This document shows positions 1-7,045 of a stretch of DNA of 19,508 bases, one piece after another (the first letter of the stretch is position 1; each line of letters starts with the position of its first letter). The notes beneath the pieces were generated by a model that searched no databases, had not been told where the DNA came from, and worked only from the letters and a program-made list of their open reading frames with translations. The stretch is taken from contig DAOWFY010000031.1 of assembly GCA_030637775.1 (NCBI GenBank), positions 1 through 19,508 on the forward strand, written 5' to 3'. This DNA comes from DAOVGU01 sp030637775 [NCBI: bacterium] (GTDB lineage Bacteria > Ratteibacteria > UBA8468). A program made the position numbers and the translations under genes.

Positions 1-20
1 GTCAAAAGGAAGGGAAGCCT

Positions 21-38
21 TGCCTACCGGCAGGCAGG
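21..38. repeat. GC-rich palindromic repeat, CCTGCC/GGCAGG family
   Basis: TGCCTACCGGCAGGCAGG is a variant of the element seen again at 9130-9147 and 15172-15193, where it lies inside genes. Here it is intergenic. The rest of 1-122 holds no recognisable gene. Confidence 0.6.
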
Positions 39-122
39 TTATTAACATTATTCACAGTTTTAACTCCCCCTTGGAGAACCCCCATTAACTATGAATAATA
101 TTTACCCTAACTCTTACCTATG

Positions 123-149
123 TGTCTGAACCCAGACATTATTGTTTTT
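123..149 (+). terminator. Possible Rho-independent terminator
   Basis: A 6-bp stem TGTCTG/CAGACA (123-128 with 133-138) with an AACC loop is followed by TTATTGTTTTT. It would end a transcript entering from the left, just before the tRNA promoter. The stem is short, so this is tentative. Confidence 0.35.
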
Positions 150-176
150 GACCTCTGCTTAAAGAAAAAGTATAAT
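148..176 (+). promoter_or_regulatory. Sigma-70-type promoter of tRNA-Thr
   Basis: TTGACC (148-153) and TATAAT (171-176) are separated by exactly 17 bp. The start would fall near 183, a few bases before the mature tRNA 5' end at 192. The match is close to consensus and the placement is right for a tRNA gene. Confidence 0.75.
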
Positions 177-191
177 TAAATATTCATTGGT

Positions 192-264
192 GCCCATGTA
201 GCTCAGCTGGTAGAGCAGAGCATTCGTAATGCTAAGATCGCTGGTTCGAATCCGGCCATGGGCT
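192..264 (+). tRNA. tRNA-Thr (anticodon CGT)
   Basis: The cloverleaf folds by hand. The 7-bp acceptor stem is GCCCATG/CATGGGC (192-198, 257-263), the D stem GCTC/GAGC (201-204, 213-216), and the T stem 240-244/252-256 has the TTCGAAT loop. The anticodon loop 223-229 carries CGT at 225-227, which reads ACG (Thr). The first anticodon-stem pair (218/234) is a G-A mismatch. The G1-C72 and C2-G71 pairs agree with threonine identity. The discriminator is T264 and CCA is not encoded. Confidence 0.93.
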
Positions 265-307
265 CTTGACAGGAGAAACCTATTTATGATAGTCTGGTTG
301 CATTAAA

Positions 308-984
308 ATGACCGAGAGAGAAAAATTTTTAAAGACAGCCAGATTTGAATTAAAAGGAGAGCTATTTCTGCCTTCGGTCTGGCAGTGGTTCTGGAATGAG
401 ACCTTTATAAGATGGAAAAGGGAGGGGTTGCCGGGCGATGTTCACGTGCAAGAGTATTTCAGATTCCAGAGAATGGAAGTGGTCCCTATAAATATGAGTT
501 TAATTCCTGCCTTTGATGGAGAAACTTTGGAAGAGGATGCTACTCATAAGGTTATCATCGATGGAGATGGTGCCAAAAAACGTGTGCTTAAAGAGAAGAG
601 AGAAATGTCCTTTATTGCATCGCAATGGTATTTAATGTTATCACCCTGGATTCGGACGGCAATGTCTGGGAGTTGATACCTTTCTGGTTAGAATGTGGAA
701 TAAAATGTGGAATAAATGGTATTATTCCCAATGAGGTGGCGGCCGGGATGGATGTGGTAGCCATGAGAAAAGAATTTGGGAAAAACCTTATTATAGAAGG
801 TGGAATTGATAAGCAGGTCTTGAGTAAAGGGAAAAAGGAGATTGAAGAAGAAGTTACGAAAAAGGTCCCCAATCTCCTTAAAGAAGGGGGATACTTCCCG
901 GGAATTGACCACTCGGTACCACCCGATGTTCCCTTGGAGAATTATCTTTACTATCTAAAGTTAATCAGGAAAACAGGAAATTAA
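308..984 (+). pseudogene. Decayed uroporphyrinogen-decarboxylase-family (MtaA/HemE-like) methyltransferase
   Basis: Two frames join into one broken gene. Codons from 308 to about 609 give the N-terminal part, with LPSVWQWFW and HKVIIDGDGAKKRVLKEKREMS. From about 619, in another frame, comes the C-terminal part with ITLDSDGNVWELIPFW, EVAAGMDVV and GGIDK. Against the intact family member at 11829-12839, where SDGN sits at residues 231-234, the same motif appears here near codon 115. About 115 central codons are therefore missing as well as the frame being shifted. An in-frame 12-bp tandem duplication at 692-715 adds four residues. The intact family passes methyl groups to or from cobalamin proteins, and a corrinoid protein follows 20 bp downstream. 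The start at 308 has no clear Shine-Dalgarno sequence; a short MIVWLH reading frame at 286-306 ends one base before it. An assembly error at the junction is possible but would have to explain a large deletion. Confidence 0.8.
692..715 (+). repeat. 12-bp perfect tandem duplication
   Basis: AATGTGGAATAA occurs twice in direct succession (692-703, 704-715) inside the decayed methyltransferase. It turns an expected ECGING into ECGIKCGING. The frame is kept. Confidence 0.9.
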
Positions 985-1004
985 AAAAAGGGGGAGAAAA
1001 GAAG

Positions 1005-1631
1005 ATGTCCGATTTAGGAGGAATAAAGGAGAGTCTGATTAAAGGAGATGCGAATAAGGTTAAGGAATTGGTGGAAGCCGCCGTCAAGGAGAAAACGCCG
1101 GTGGGAGAGATTCTCAATCAGGGATTGATTGCCGGGATGAATGTGGTGGGAGCAAAGTTTAAGAATAATGAATTCTACGTTCCGGAGGTTCTTATTGCTG
1201 CCCGAGCGATGCATGCCGGAATGGATATCCTGCAGCCTCTCTTGGCCGAGAGCGGAATAAAACCGATAGGCAAAATTGCCATCGGCACGGCAAAAGGAGA
1301 CCTGCATGACATTGGCAAAAACCTGGTGATTATGATGCTCAAGGGAGGAGGCTTTGAGGTAGAGGATTTGGGGATTGATGTTCCAGAGGAGAAATTTGTC
1401 GAATCAGTCAAGGCGGGAACTCAGTTAATCGGTATTTCTGCTCTTCTAACCACCACGATGCCCTCAATGAAAACGGTAATTGAAGCCTTAAGAGCAGCAG
1501 GCTTAAAGGATAGGGTTAAGGTAATGATTGGTGGAGCTCCAATTACCCAGGCCTATGCTGATGAGATTGGGGCGGATGGCTATAGCCCTGATGCTGCCTC
1601 CGCAGTTGATAAGGCAAAGGAGTTAATATAG
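1005..1631 (+). CDS. Corrinoid (B12-binding) methyltransferase subunit, MtbC/MttC-like
   Basis: This 208-residue cytoplasmic protein has the two-domain build of methyl-carrying corrinoid proteins. A helical cap domain occupies about residues 5-85 and a Rossmann-type B12-binding domain about 88-208. The diagnostic D-x-H-x-x-G motif is DLHDIG at 99-104, with His101 as the expected lower cobalt ligand. SALLTTT (145-151) and GGAP (176-179) supply the other cofactor-contacting loops. The start has a good ribosome-binding site (AGGGGGAG). Such proteins shuttle a methyl group between a substrate-specific methyltransferase and an acceptor methyltransferase. The partner encoded just upstream is broken, so this carrier must work with a partner elsewhere or be on the way to loss. 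The substrate cannot be told from sequence. Confidence 0.9.
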   Translation: MSDLGGIKESLIKGDANKVKELVEAAVKEKTPVGEILNQGLIAGMNVVGAKFKNNEFYVPEVLIAARAMHAGMDILQPLLAESGIKPIGKIAIGTAKGDLHDIGKNLVIMMLKGGGFEVEDLGIDVPEEKFVESVKAGTQLIGISALLTTTMPSMKTVIEALRAAGLKDRVKVMIGGAPITQAYADEIGADGYSPDAASAVDKAKELI

Positions 1632-1875
1632 GCAGAGATGACTAAAGTTTGTTCGCTCGGGCTTTCTTATTCCTCGGCACTATCGTGCTCTGGGCCATAA
1701 CCGCCAACTCGCTCACAAACTCTAGTTATCTCTTGCAGAAAAGAAAATGTTCTCCCCACTTGTGGGGGACGCCGTGCGACGAATAAGGAGCATATGGTTG
1801 GCGTCGGGTGGCGAGATGTGAGCCACCCTGACCGACGAACACAGTGAGGAGAGAACACAGAGGGGTGCGACGAAC
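1632..1875. repeat. Inverted-repeat-rich inserted segment between the corrinoid gene and plsY
   Basis: No credible coding frame is present. An imperfect inverted repeat of about 21 bp pairs 1632-1652 with 1715-1736, enclosing a small hairpin GCAC-TATC-GTGC (1677-1688). A second hairpin, CCCCAC-TT-GTGGGG, lies near 1754-1767. A third is perfect: GGGTGGC (1806-1812) and GCCACCC (1822-1828) around a 9-nt loop. The motif CGACGAA recurs three times (1777-1783, 1833-1839, 1868-1874), twice within the longer GTGCGACGAA. The segment starts at the stop codon of the upstream gene and ends at the apparent start of plsY. It could be a degenerate mobile element or a structured RNA. Confidence 0.6.
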
Positions 1876-2478
1876 ATACCAATACTCATTTGGTTCCTAC
1901 TCGTTGTTTCTGCCTATCTGATTGGGTCGGTTCCTTTCGGGTATCTTCTGGCTCGTCTCTTTAAGAGGATTGACATCAGGGAGTTTGGCAGCCACAATAT
2001 TGGCGCGACCAATGTCCTCCGGGTAGTTGGACCTTTCCCGGCAGCTCTCACCTTACTTTTTGATATTGGGAAGGGTGCTATTCCCGTTCTTTTGGCTAAA
2101 AGATATTTTCCCTCTTTTGCCCTGTTGCCAATTATTGTCGGTATTTGCGCAATCTGTGGCCATAACTTCTCCATTTTCTTGAAAGGAAGGGGTGGTAAAG
2201 GAGTGGCGACTGGCTTTGGGGTGCTACTTGCCCTTGCCCCTCTCGTCTCTTTTTTGACCTTTCTCGTCTGGCTCTTCATCCTCCTCATTAGCCGCTATAT
2301 TTCCCTTTCCTCTCTGGTTGGGGCTCTTACCTTTCCTATTTTTCTCTGGTTAAAAAGAGCCGAATTTCCCTTGATAATCCTGGGTGTCCTCGTCTTCATC
2401 TTGGTGGTAATCAGGCACCGGGAAAATATTAAAAGATTGATTGAGGGAACCGAACCAAAAATAAAACTGAAACGATGA
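1876..2478 (+). CDS. plsY: Acyl-phosphate:glycerol-3-phosphate acyltransferase PlsY, non-canonical start
   Basis: PlsY is a polytopic inner-membrane enzyme that moves an acyl chain from acyl-phosphate to glycerol-3-phosphate, giving lysophosphatidic acid. The family signatures are clear: YLIGSVPFGYLLAR near the N terminus, then GSHNIGATNVLR, then KGRGGKGVATGFG, then RHRENIKRLIEGTE at the end. The frame is open from 1822, after a stop at 1819, but has no ATG, GTG or TTG before the conserved SVPFG. An ATA at 1876, nine bases after AGGGGT, gives a typical N terminus (PILIWFLLVVSAYLIGS) and a 200-residue protein, the usual family length. A CTG at 1828 is the alternative. The first ATG in frame (2092) would remove the conserved N-terminal motifs. 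The 3' end overlaps gpsA by 4 bp (ATGA), the usual glycerolipid pairing. Confidence 0.85.
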   Translation: MPILIWFLLVVSAYLIGSVPFGYLLARLFKRIDIREFGSHNIGATNVLRVVGPFPAALTLLFDIGKGAIPVLLAKRYFPSFALLPIIVGICAICGHNFSIFLKGRGGKGVATGFGVLLALAPLVSFLTFLVWLFILLISRYISLSSLVGALTFPIFLWLKRAEFPLIILGVLVFILVVIRHRENIKRLIEGTEPKIKLKR

Positions 2479-3464
2479 ATATTGCAATCTTGGGAGCAGG
2501 GGGGTGGGGAACAACCTTGGCGATTCATCTTGTTAAGAAGAATTATCGGATAAGATTGTGGGAAGCCTTTCCTGACTACGCATTAGTTTTACAAAGAAAA
2601 AGGAAAAATCCTAAATTTCTTCCCAACGTATCAATTCCGGAAGAAATCTTTATTTCCTCAGATTTAGAAAAGATAATCTCTAAAGCAGCGCTCATCATTA
2701 TTGCGGTCCCCTCATTTGCGGCAAGAGAGGTTCTCAAGAAGTTGAAGAGATTTGACCTTTCAAAAGCGATTATCCTTTCTGCCACCAAAGGTATGGAAAT
2801 GGGCTCGCACCTTCGGATGAGTGAGGTAATCAGAGATGAATTGGGCAAAAAAATCAAATGGGCGGTACTTTCAGGACCGACAATTGCTAAGGAGGTAGTA
2901 GAGGGGAAGCCCTCCACCGCGGTTGTTGCCTCACCCAGACCAAAGATTGCTAGGCTGGTGCAGAAGGTTCTGATGGATAAAAGCCTGCGTATCTATACCA
3001 GCTCCGATCCGATCGGTGTAGAGTTGGGAGGTTGCTTGAAAAATATTATTGCCATCGCTGCCGGAATTGCTGATGGTCTTGGCTTTGGTACAAATAGTAA
3101 GGCGGCCCTTCTTACCAGAGGATTAGCCGAGATCGCCGCGATCGGAAAGAAAATGGGAGCAAAATCCTTTACCTTTATGGGGCTTTCCGGGTTAGGTGAT
3201 TTAGTGACCACCTGCACCAGTAAAAACAGCCGCAACCGGAACTTCGGGGAGGCCATTGGCAGGGGAAGAAGGATGGAGCAGCTCCTTAAAGAAACTGAGA
3301 TGGTGATTGAGGGAGTTAATACCACAAAGGTAGTCTGCCATCTTGCAAAAAAATTTTCGCTAGAAACGCCAATTGCTAATGTAGTTTATCAAATCTTATT
3401 TGAGAAAAAAGATCCTTTGACTGCGGTAGATGAACTTATGAGTCGAAAGGAGAAAGCGGAGTAG
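2475..3464 (+). CDS. gpsA: NAD(P)-dependent glycerol-3-phosphate dehydrogenase
   Basis: GpsA reduces dihydroxyacetone phosphate to sn-glycerol-3-phosphate, the substrate of the PlsY encoded immediately upstream. At 329 residues it has the normal length. The nucleotide-binding glycine motif GAGGWG is at 7-12. The GPTIAKE motif is at 134-140, and GGCLKNIIAIAAG (185-197) carries the catalytic lysine, Lys189. GLSGLGDLVTTC and the SRNRNFG segment follow in the C-terminal domain. The start ATG overlaps the plsY stop in ATGA with no strong Shine-Dalgarno sequence of its own, which points to translational coupling. Confidence 0.96.
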   Translation: MNIAILGAGGWGTTLAIHLVKKNYRIRLWEAFPDYALVLQRKRKNPKFLPNVSIPEEIFISSDLEKIISKAALIIIAVPSFAAREVLKKLKRFDLSKAIILSATKGMEMGSHLRMSEVIRDELGKKIKWAVLSGPTIAKEVVEGKPSTAVVASPRPKIARLVQKVLMDKSLRIYTSSDPIGVELGGCLKNIIAIAAGIADGLGFGTNSKAALLTRGLAEIAAIGKKMGAKSFTFMGLSGLGDLVTTCTSKNSRNRNFGEAIGRGRRMEQLLKETEMVIEGVNTTKVVCHLAKKFSLETPIANVVYQILFEKKDPLTAVDELMSRKEKAE

Positions 3465-3493
3465 TTGACAGATAATGTAGTATTAAGTAATAT
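3465..3493 (+). promoter_or_regulatory. Predicted promoter of the PDZ protein gene
   Basis: A perfect TTGACA (3465-3470) begins one base after the gpsA stop. It is followed after 17 bp by TAATAT (3488-3493). It lies 20 bp before the next start codon, so the leader would be short. Confidence 0.55.
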
Positions 3494-3512
3494 ATAACAG
3501 GGTATTTTCGCG

Positions 3513-4979
3513 ATGAACATGAAAATTAAAAAAATTAATGCCGCGAAATTGTGTATACTCTTGTTGCCATTTTTTATCTGTAGCGCAGGAAGCCTTTATG
3601 CCGACACTATTATTCTGAAGAGCGGAAGTATTCTGAAAGGGATTATCGTTAAAGAATATAGCGATCGTGTTATCCTTCGGATTCCTGATGGAGAAGTGGG
3701 AATATATAAAAATCTCATATCCAAGATTGTATATCTTCGCCCCGAACAAAATTTACTTGAGCTCGGTAATAAATGTGCTAAAAGAGGTGAATTTGGTGAA
3801 GCTCTTGTACATTACAGAAAAGCTCTAAGAATAAATCGGGATTTTGAAGAGGCAAAGGATGCTATTGCAAGAGTGAGAGAAGCTAAACAAAGTCAAAAAG
3901 AGATTTCCGAGGAACGATTAAGACAATCCCTGGGAATAATCATTAAGAAGGAGGGTAATGAGATAAAGGTGGCTTCGGTCGATGCCCGGTCTCCCGCTTT
4001 TAGGGCGGGTATCAAGCACGAAGATATTATAGAAACAATCTGGGATGCTCATCTTAAGTACGAGAAGCTGGATAAAGCAATTGCTCTTTTAACAGGAGAA
4101 AAGGGCGCTTCAGTTTCCTTGACCATCAAACGGCAAGTTAGCCCCATCCGGAGGAAGATTCGGTGGTATCAAAAGGAGTTTGTGGGGATAGGGATTTCTC
4201 TAAGTATGAAAGAAAGAGGGTTAACGATAACAAATGTTTCCCCAGGACAACCGGCCGATAAAGTGGGGCTGAAACCAGGGGATCGTATTGTAGCTATTGA
4301 AGGGAAATCTATCCGCTATACCGGTTTATCAGAAGCTATAAAAAAGATGGCCGGTCAGGCAGGTATACCTCTGGACCTTACCATCACCAGAAAAGTAAGA
4401 ATAGTGCGTGGTGGCTATAAAAAGATAAAGGCTGATCCGTCTCTTGTTTTGCCAGTGGTTAAAGAGGAGGAGATAGCGGGCATTGGCGTGCAAATAGTCC
4501 TCACTTCTAAAGGCCCCAAAGTTGTGAACGTTCTCTATCGTTCGCCAGCCGAAAAAGCCGGTCTTAAGAGGGGTGATTTATTGGTTAGGATCGATGAGAA
4601 ACCAGTTAGAGGCTTATCATCTAAAGAATCAACAAAGTTACTTAAAGGCGAAGTTGGGAGTATCGTTCAAACAGCCATAGAACGAGACATTTCTCTCATC
4701 CGGCAGAAAATACCGGGAAAAAATTTTGCAGGAATTGGATGTACGCTGAGTAAAGGAGAAAATGGGTTTGAAATTAATGGACTCCTTCCCGATGGAGCAG
4801 CCAAAAAAGCCGGGATAAAGAAAGGGGATATCATTGTTCGGGTAGAGGATAAAGATATTACCAATAAGATTTCATTCTCTCAATTTGTAGAGGAGATTCG
4901 TGGTCCGGTTGGAGCAGAACTCACTCTTACCATCAGAAGGAATTTAGCAATCAAGAGGACAAAAATCAGAGTGCAGTGA
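3513..4979 (+). CDS. Secreted protein with TPR and four PDZ domains
   Basis: The protein has 488 residues. A signal peptide covers about 1-30 (basic start, hydrophobic core, SLYA before the likely cut), so export to the periplasm or cell surface is expected. Residues 31-75 (DTIILKSGSILKGIIV onward) form a small beta-rich segment often seen at the start of such proteins. One TPR-like helical pair lies around 78-115 (LELGNKCAKRGEFGEALVHY). Four PDZ domains follow at about 135-215, 222-297, 317-395 and 405-486, three of them with a clear xGIG carboxylate-binding loop and all with A-x-x-AG(I/L)K. There is no protease domain, so it is more likely a scaffold or peptide-binding factor than an HtrA/DegP-type enzyme. 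Start codons at 3513 and 3519 are both possible. Its precise role is unknown. Confidence 0.85.
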   Translation: MNMKIKKINAAKLCILLLPFFICSAGSLYADTIILKSGSILKGIIVKEYSDRVILRIPDGEVGIYKNLISKIVYLRPEQNLLELGNKCAKRGEFGEALVHYRKALRINRDFEEAKDAIARVREAKQSQKEISEERLRQSLGIIIKKEGNEIKVASVDARSPAFRAGIKHEDIIETIWDAHLKYEKLDKAIALLTGEKGASVSLTIKRQVSPIRRKIRWYQKEFVGIGISLSMKERGLTITNVSPGQPADKVGLKPGDRIVAIEGKSIRYTGLSEAIKKMAGQAGIPLDLTITRKVRIVRGGYKKIKADPSLVLPVVKEEEIAGIGVQIVLTSKGPKVVNVLYRSPAEKAGLKRGDLLVRIDEKPVRGLSSKESTKLLKGEVGSIVQTAIERDISLIRQKIPGKNFAGIGCTLSKGENGFEINGLLPDGAAKKAGIKKGDIIVRVEDKDITNKISFSQFVEEIRGPVGAELTLTIRRNLAIKRTKIRVQ

Positions 4980-4995
4980 TAAACAGGAGAAAAAA

Positions 4996-5619
4996 ATGGA
5001 AGAGAAAAAGAGAAAAAGAAGAATTCATTACTTAGTTAATAAGAGTTTTCAAATGAAACATGCAGGTATAATATTGGTTCTTATGTGTCTGGTTTTAATC
5101 GTTTTTGCCTGGACCGTTTACCATTCAGGCTGGGTTCCTCTGACAGAAAGACTATCAGATGTCTATCCACAAGGAAGGCTGGTTGCTATCTTGAGAGTTC
5201 TTAAATTGCAACTGGCGATTAGGGTACTTTTGCTTGTACCGATCATAATAATAGTTTCTATGTTCTTATCTCATAAGACAGTTGGACCTTTAGCCAGGTT
5301 AGAAAGGAGTATAAGGGCTATCTCCATGGGCAACCTACAGATGCGATTAAAGGTAAGGAAAGGAGATGCGCTTTTTGGTTTAACCCAAGCAATTAATGAA
5401 ATGGTAAAAAACACTGAGCAAATACTTTTCAAGGATAGAGAGCTTATAGAAAAAATATTTGTAACTGTCGAAGATTTGCGAGCAAGTATGAAAAAAGTTT
5501 CAGGGACACCAACCGAGATTTCGGAAAAGATTGATTCATTAAGTGCACAGATAGTTAAGTTGCAGAAAAATCTGGACAGTCCTATGGTTAATTTTAAAGA
5601 GAAAATAGAGGGGAGGTGA
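4996..5619 (+). CDS. Membrane protein with a HAMP domain and no output domain
   Basis: This is a 207-residue protein with a clear ribosome-binding site (AGGAG). Two membrane segments lie at about 23-43 and 76-95, with a short external loop of about 30 residues. A HAMP linker follows from about 96 to 145 (HKTVGPLARLERSIRAISMGNL is the start of AS1). The C terminus (150-207) is a predicted helical or coiled region. No methyl-accepting, kinase or cyclase domain follows, so the usual partner of a HAMP module is absent. It lies 16 bp after the PDZ gene and 12 bp before the HU gene, so the three are probably co-transcribed. It could be a truncated receptor or an adaptor that acts in trans. Confidence 0.8.
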   Translation: MEEKKRKRRIHYLVNKSFQMKHAGIILVLMCLVLIVFAWTVYHSGWVPLTERLSDVYPQGRLVAILRVLKLQLAIRVLLLVPIIIIVSMFLSHKTVGPLARLERSIRAISMGNLQMRLKVRKGDALFGLTQAINEMVKNTEQILFKDRELIEKIFVTVEDLRASMKKVSGTPTEISEKIDSLSAQIVKLQKNLDSPMVNFKEKIEGR

Positions 5620-5631
5620 GAAGAAAAGAAA

Positions 5632-5904
5632 ATGAATAAGGGTCAGTTGATTGAGAAGGTAATGTCCGAAGTAAAGGTTGCGAAAGCAGAGGCAACGAGG
5701 GCGGTGGACTCTGTAATTAGCAATATCAGAACTTCTCTGCAAAGCGGAGAAAAGGTCGTTCTTGCAGGATTAGGAACATTCTCCGTGAGAAGGAGAAAGG
5801 CCAGGACAGGCAGAAATCCACGCACCGGCGAAAGTTTACAGATTCCCGAAAGAAGGGTTGTGAGGTTCAAGGCAGGGAAAACATTAAAGAATGCAGTAAA
5901 ATAA
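5632..5904 (+). CDS. HU/IHF-family DNA-binding protein
   Basis: The protein has 90 residues, exactly the HU/IHF length. The N-terminal helices (MNKGQLIEKVMSEVKVAKAE) are followed by the G-x-G-x-F turn GLGTFSVRRR at 46-55. The DNA-embracing arm contains RNPRTGE at 61-67, where the conserved proline intercalates between base pairs. The helix FKAGKTLKNAV ends the domain. Such dimers bend DNA and compact the nucleoid. A strong ribosome-binding site (GGGAGGTGAG) precedes the start. Whether it behaves as HU or IHF cannot be decided from sequence. Confidence 0.95.
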   Translation: MNKGQLIEKVMSEVKVAKAEATRAVDSVISNIRTSLQSGEKVVLAGLGTFSVRRRKARTGRNPRTGESLQIPERRVVRFKAGKTLKNAVK

Positions 5905-5910
5905 TTGGAA

Positions 5911-5987
5911 AATTGGGGACTGTCCCCAGGAATGGAATTCCGTAAATTGGGGACTGTCCCCTTAATTTATGGTGTCGTAATTTATGG
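5911..5987. repeat. Paired palindromic repeats overlapping the next start codon
   Basis: AATTGGGGACTGTCCCC occurs twice (5911-5927 and 5945-5961), each with the perfect GGGGAC-T-GTCCCC palindrome. It is followed by a direct repeat, TAATTTATGG, at 5964-5973 and 5978-5987. The second copy of the latter contains the ATG of the MerR-type gene. The layout resembles REP-type or RAYT-mobilised intergenic elements. Confidence 0.75.
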
Positions 5988-6322
5988 AAGGCCCAAAGAT
6001 TCCTGACAAACTTTTCTTCTCCATTGGTGAGGCGAGCAAGATTGTTGAGATAGAACCGCATATTCTCCGTTACTGGGAAAAAGAATTTAAGCAAACAAGA
6101 CCAAAAAGGAATAAGAAAGGCGAAAGGAATTATACGAAAAAGGATATTGAGGCCATTCTTAAGTTAAAGAGCCTTCTTTACAGAGACCTTTATACCATCA
6201 AAGGGGCAAAACAAAAATTACGGGAAAGGCTACCTAAGGAGGGATTAAAGAAAGGGGACTTAATAAAGTTCCTTAAGGGGATGAGAAAGGAACTGATTTC
6301 CTTAAGAAGAACGTTGAAATAA
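5984..6322 (+). CDS. MerR-family transcriptional regulator (short)
   Basis: The protein has 112 residues. An N-terminal winged helix-turn-helix of MerR type spans about 10-75: FSIGEASKIVEIEPHILRYWEKEF, then a basic wing (RPKRNKKGERNYTKKDIEAI) and the KLKSLLYRDLYTIKGAKQKL helix. The short C-terminal helix (80-112) could dimerise but has no ligand-binding domain. The start codon lies in the last base pairs of an intergenic repeat and has no recognisable Shine-Dalgarno sequence, so the native leader appears to have been replaced. It ends 12 bp before purN. Short regulators of this type often sit beside HU/IHF genes in poorly studied phyla, but the target is unknown. Confidence 0.88.
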   Translation: MEGPKIPDKLFFSIGEASKIVEIEPHILRYWEKEFKQTRPKRNKKGERNYTKKDIEAILKLKSLLYRDLYTIKGAKQKLRERLPKEGLKKGDLIKFLKGMRKELISLRRTLK

Positions 6323-6334
6323 TAAAGAAAAAAG

Positions 6335-6970
6335 ATGTTAAAGATTGGGGTTTTGGCTTCGGGGAAGGGAACAAATTTGCAGGCAATTATCGATGCAATT
6401 AGAAGAAAAGAGGTCCCGGCAGAGATTGGCATTGTTCTTTCCGATAATCCGGATGCATATGCTTTAGAGCGGGTAAAAAAGGCTGGCATCAGGGCCCTTT
6501 ACCTTCCTGCCGGCAGATTTAAAACATATTTAGAGGAAAGGATAGAAAAAAATTATATCAATGTTTTAAAGAAGGAAGGAGTGGAATTGGTCTGTCTTGC
6601 CGGTTTTATGAGGGTTTTAAAAAGAGATTTACTTAATGCCTTTGCCGGTCGGATCATCAACATCCATCCCGCCCTGCTTCCTTCCTTCCCGGGATTGGAA
6701 TCCTGGAAACAGGCGCTCAATTACGGGGTGAAGTTCACCGGGGCAACCGTTCATTTTGTGGAAGAGGGAATAGATTCTGGGCCAATTATCCTGCAAGCGG
6801 TTGTCCCGACAAAACCGGATGATACGCCAGAAACCCTACATCGCCGCATTCAGGAGAAGGAACATATCATTTATCCGCTGGCAATTAAATTGATTGCCGA
6901 AAACAGGCTCAGGATTGAGGGAAGAAGAGTAAATATAGAGGGGTCAGGTCTCAACATTTGCTGTGAGTAA
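6335..6970 (+). CDS. purN: Phosphoribosylglycinamide formyltransferase PurN
   Basis: PurN transfers a formyl group from 10-formyltetrahydrofolate to GAR, giving FGAR, the third step of purine synthesis. The 211-residue protein shows GVLASGKGTNLQ (5-16) at the phosphate-binding loop and LAGFMRVL (88-95). The catalytic triad is visible as Asn109 and His111 in INIHPALLP and Asp147 in GIDSGPI, matching N106, H108 and D144 of the E. coli enzyme with a constant offset of three. The last ten residues (EGSGLNICCE), coded by 6938-6967, do not look like family sequence and may be read from an inserted repeat beginning GGGGTCAGGTC at 6940. Confidence 0.95.
   Translation: MLKIGVLASGKGTNLQAIIDAIRRKEVPAEIGIVLSDNPDAYALERVKKAGIRALYLPAGRFKTYLEERIEKNYINVLKKEGVELVCLAGFMRVLKRDLLNAFAGRIINIHPALLPSFPGLESWKQALNYGVKFTGATVHFVEEGIDSGPIILQAVVPTKPDDTPETLHRRIQEKEHIIYPLAIKLIAENRLRIEGRRVNIEGSGLNICCE
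6940..6961. repeat. Possible interspersed-repeat fragment forming the purN 3' end
   Basis: The segment beginning GGGGTCAGGTCTCAAC resembles, from memory, repeat ends near IS200-like REP-associated transposases. It supplies the last codons and stop of purN. Only one copy is in this window, so the call is weak. Confidence 0.3.
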
Positions 6971-7045
6971 CTATCAGAGAAGTCAATCTATTCGCACATT
7001 GCTACTAAAGTAAGTTTATAGTACAGTGGTGCAATTTAACAAAAG

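Noticed and set aside
266-290. TTGACA and TATGAT upstream of the decayed methyltransferase
   Set aside because: The spacer is only 13 bp, too short for a sigma-70 promoter; the TTGACA also directly follows the tRNA.
612-912. Minus-strand reading frames opposite the decayed methyltransferase
   Set aside because: They are antisense shadows with no ribosome-binding site or family motif.
1667-1882. 71-codon minus-strand frame in the repeat-rich spacer
   Set aside because: Composition is low-complexity and basic, it overlaps the inverted repeats and the plsY start, and nothing recognisable is encoded.
5911-5961. CRISPR-like spacing of repeats
   Set aside because: Only two short palindromes are present, with no regular spacers and no cas genes nearby.
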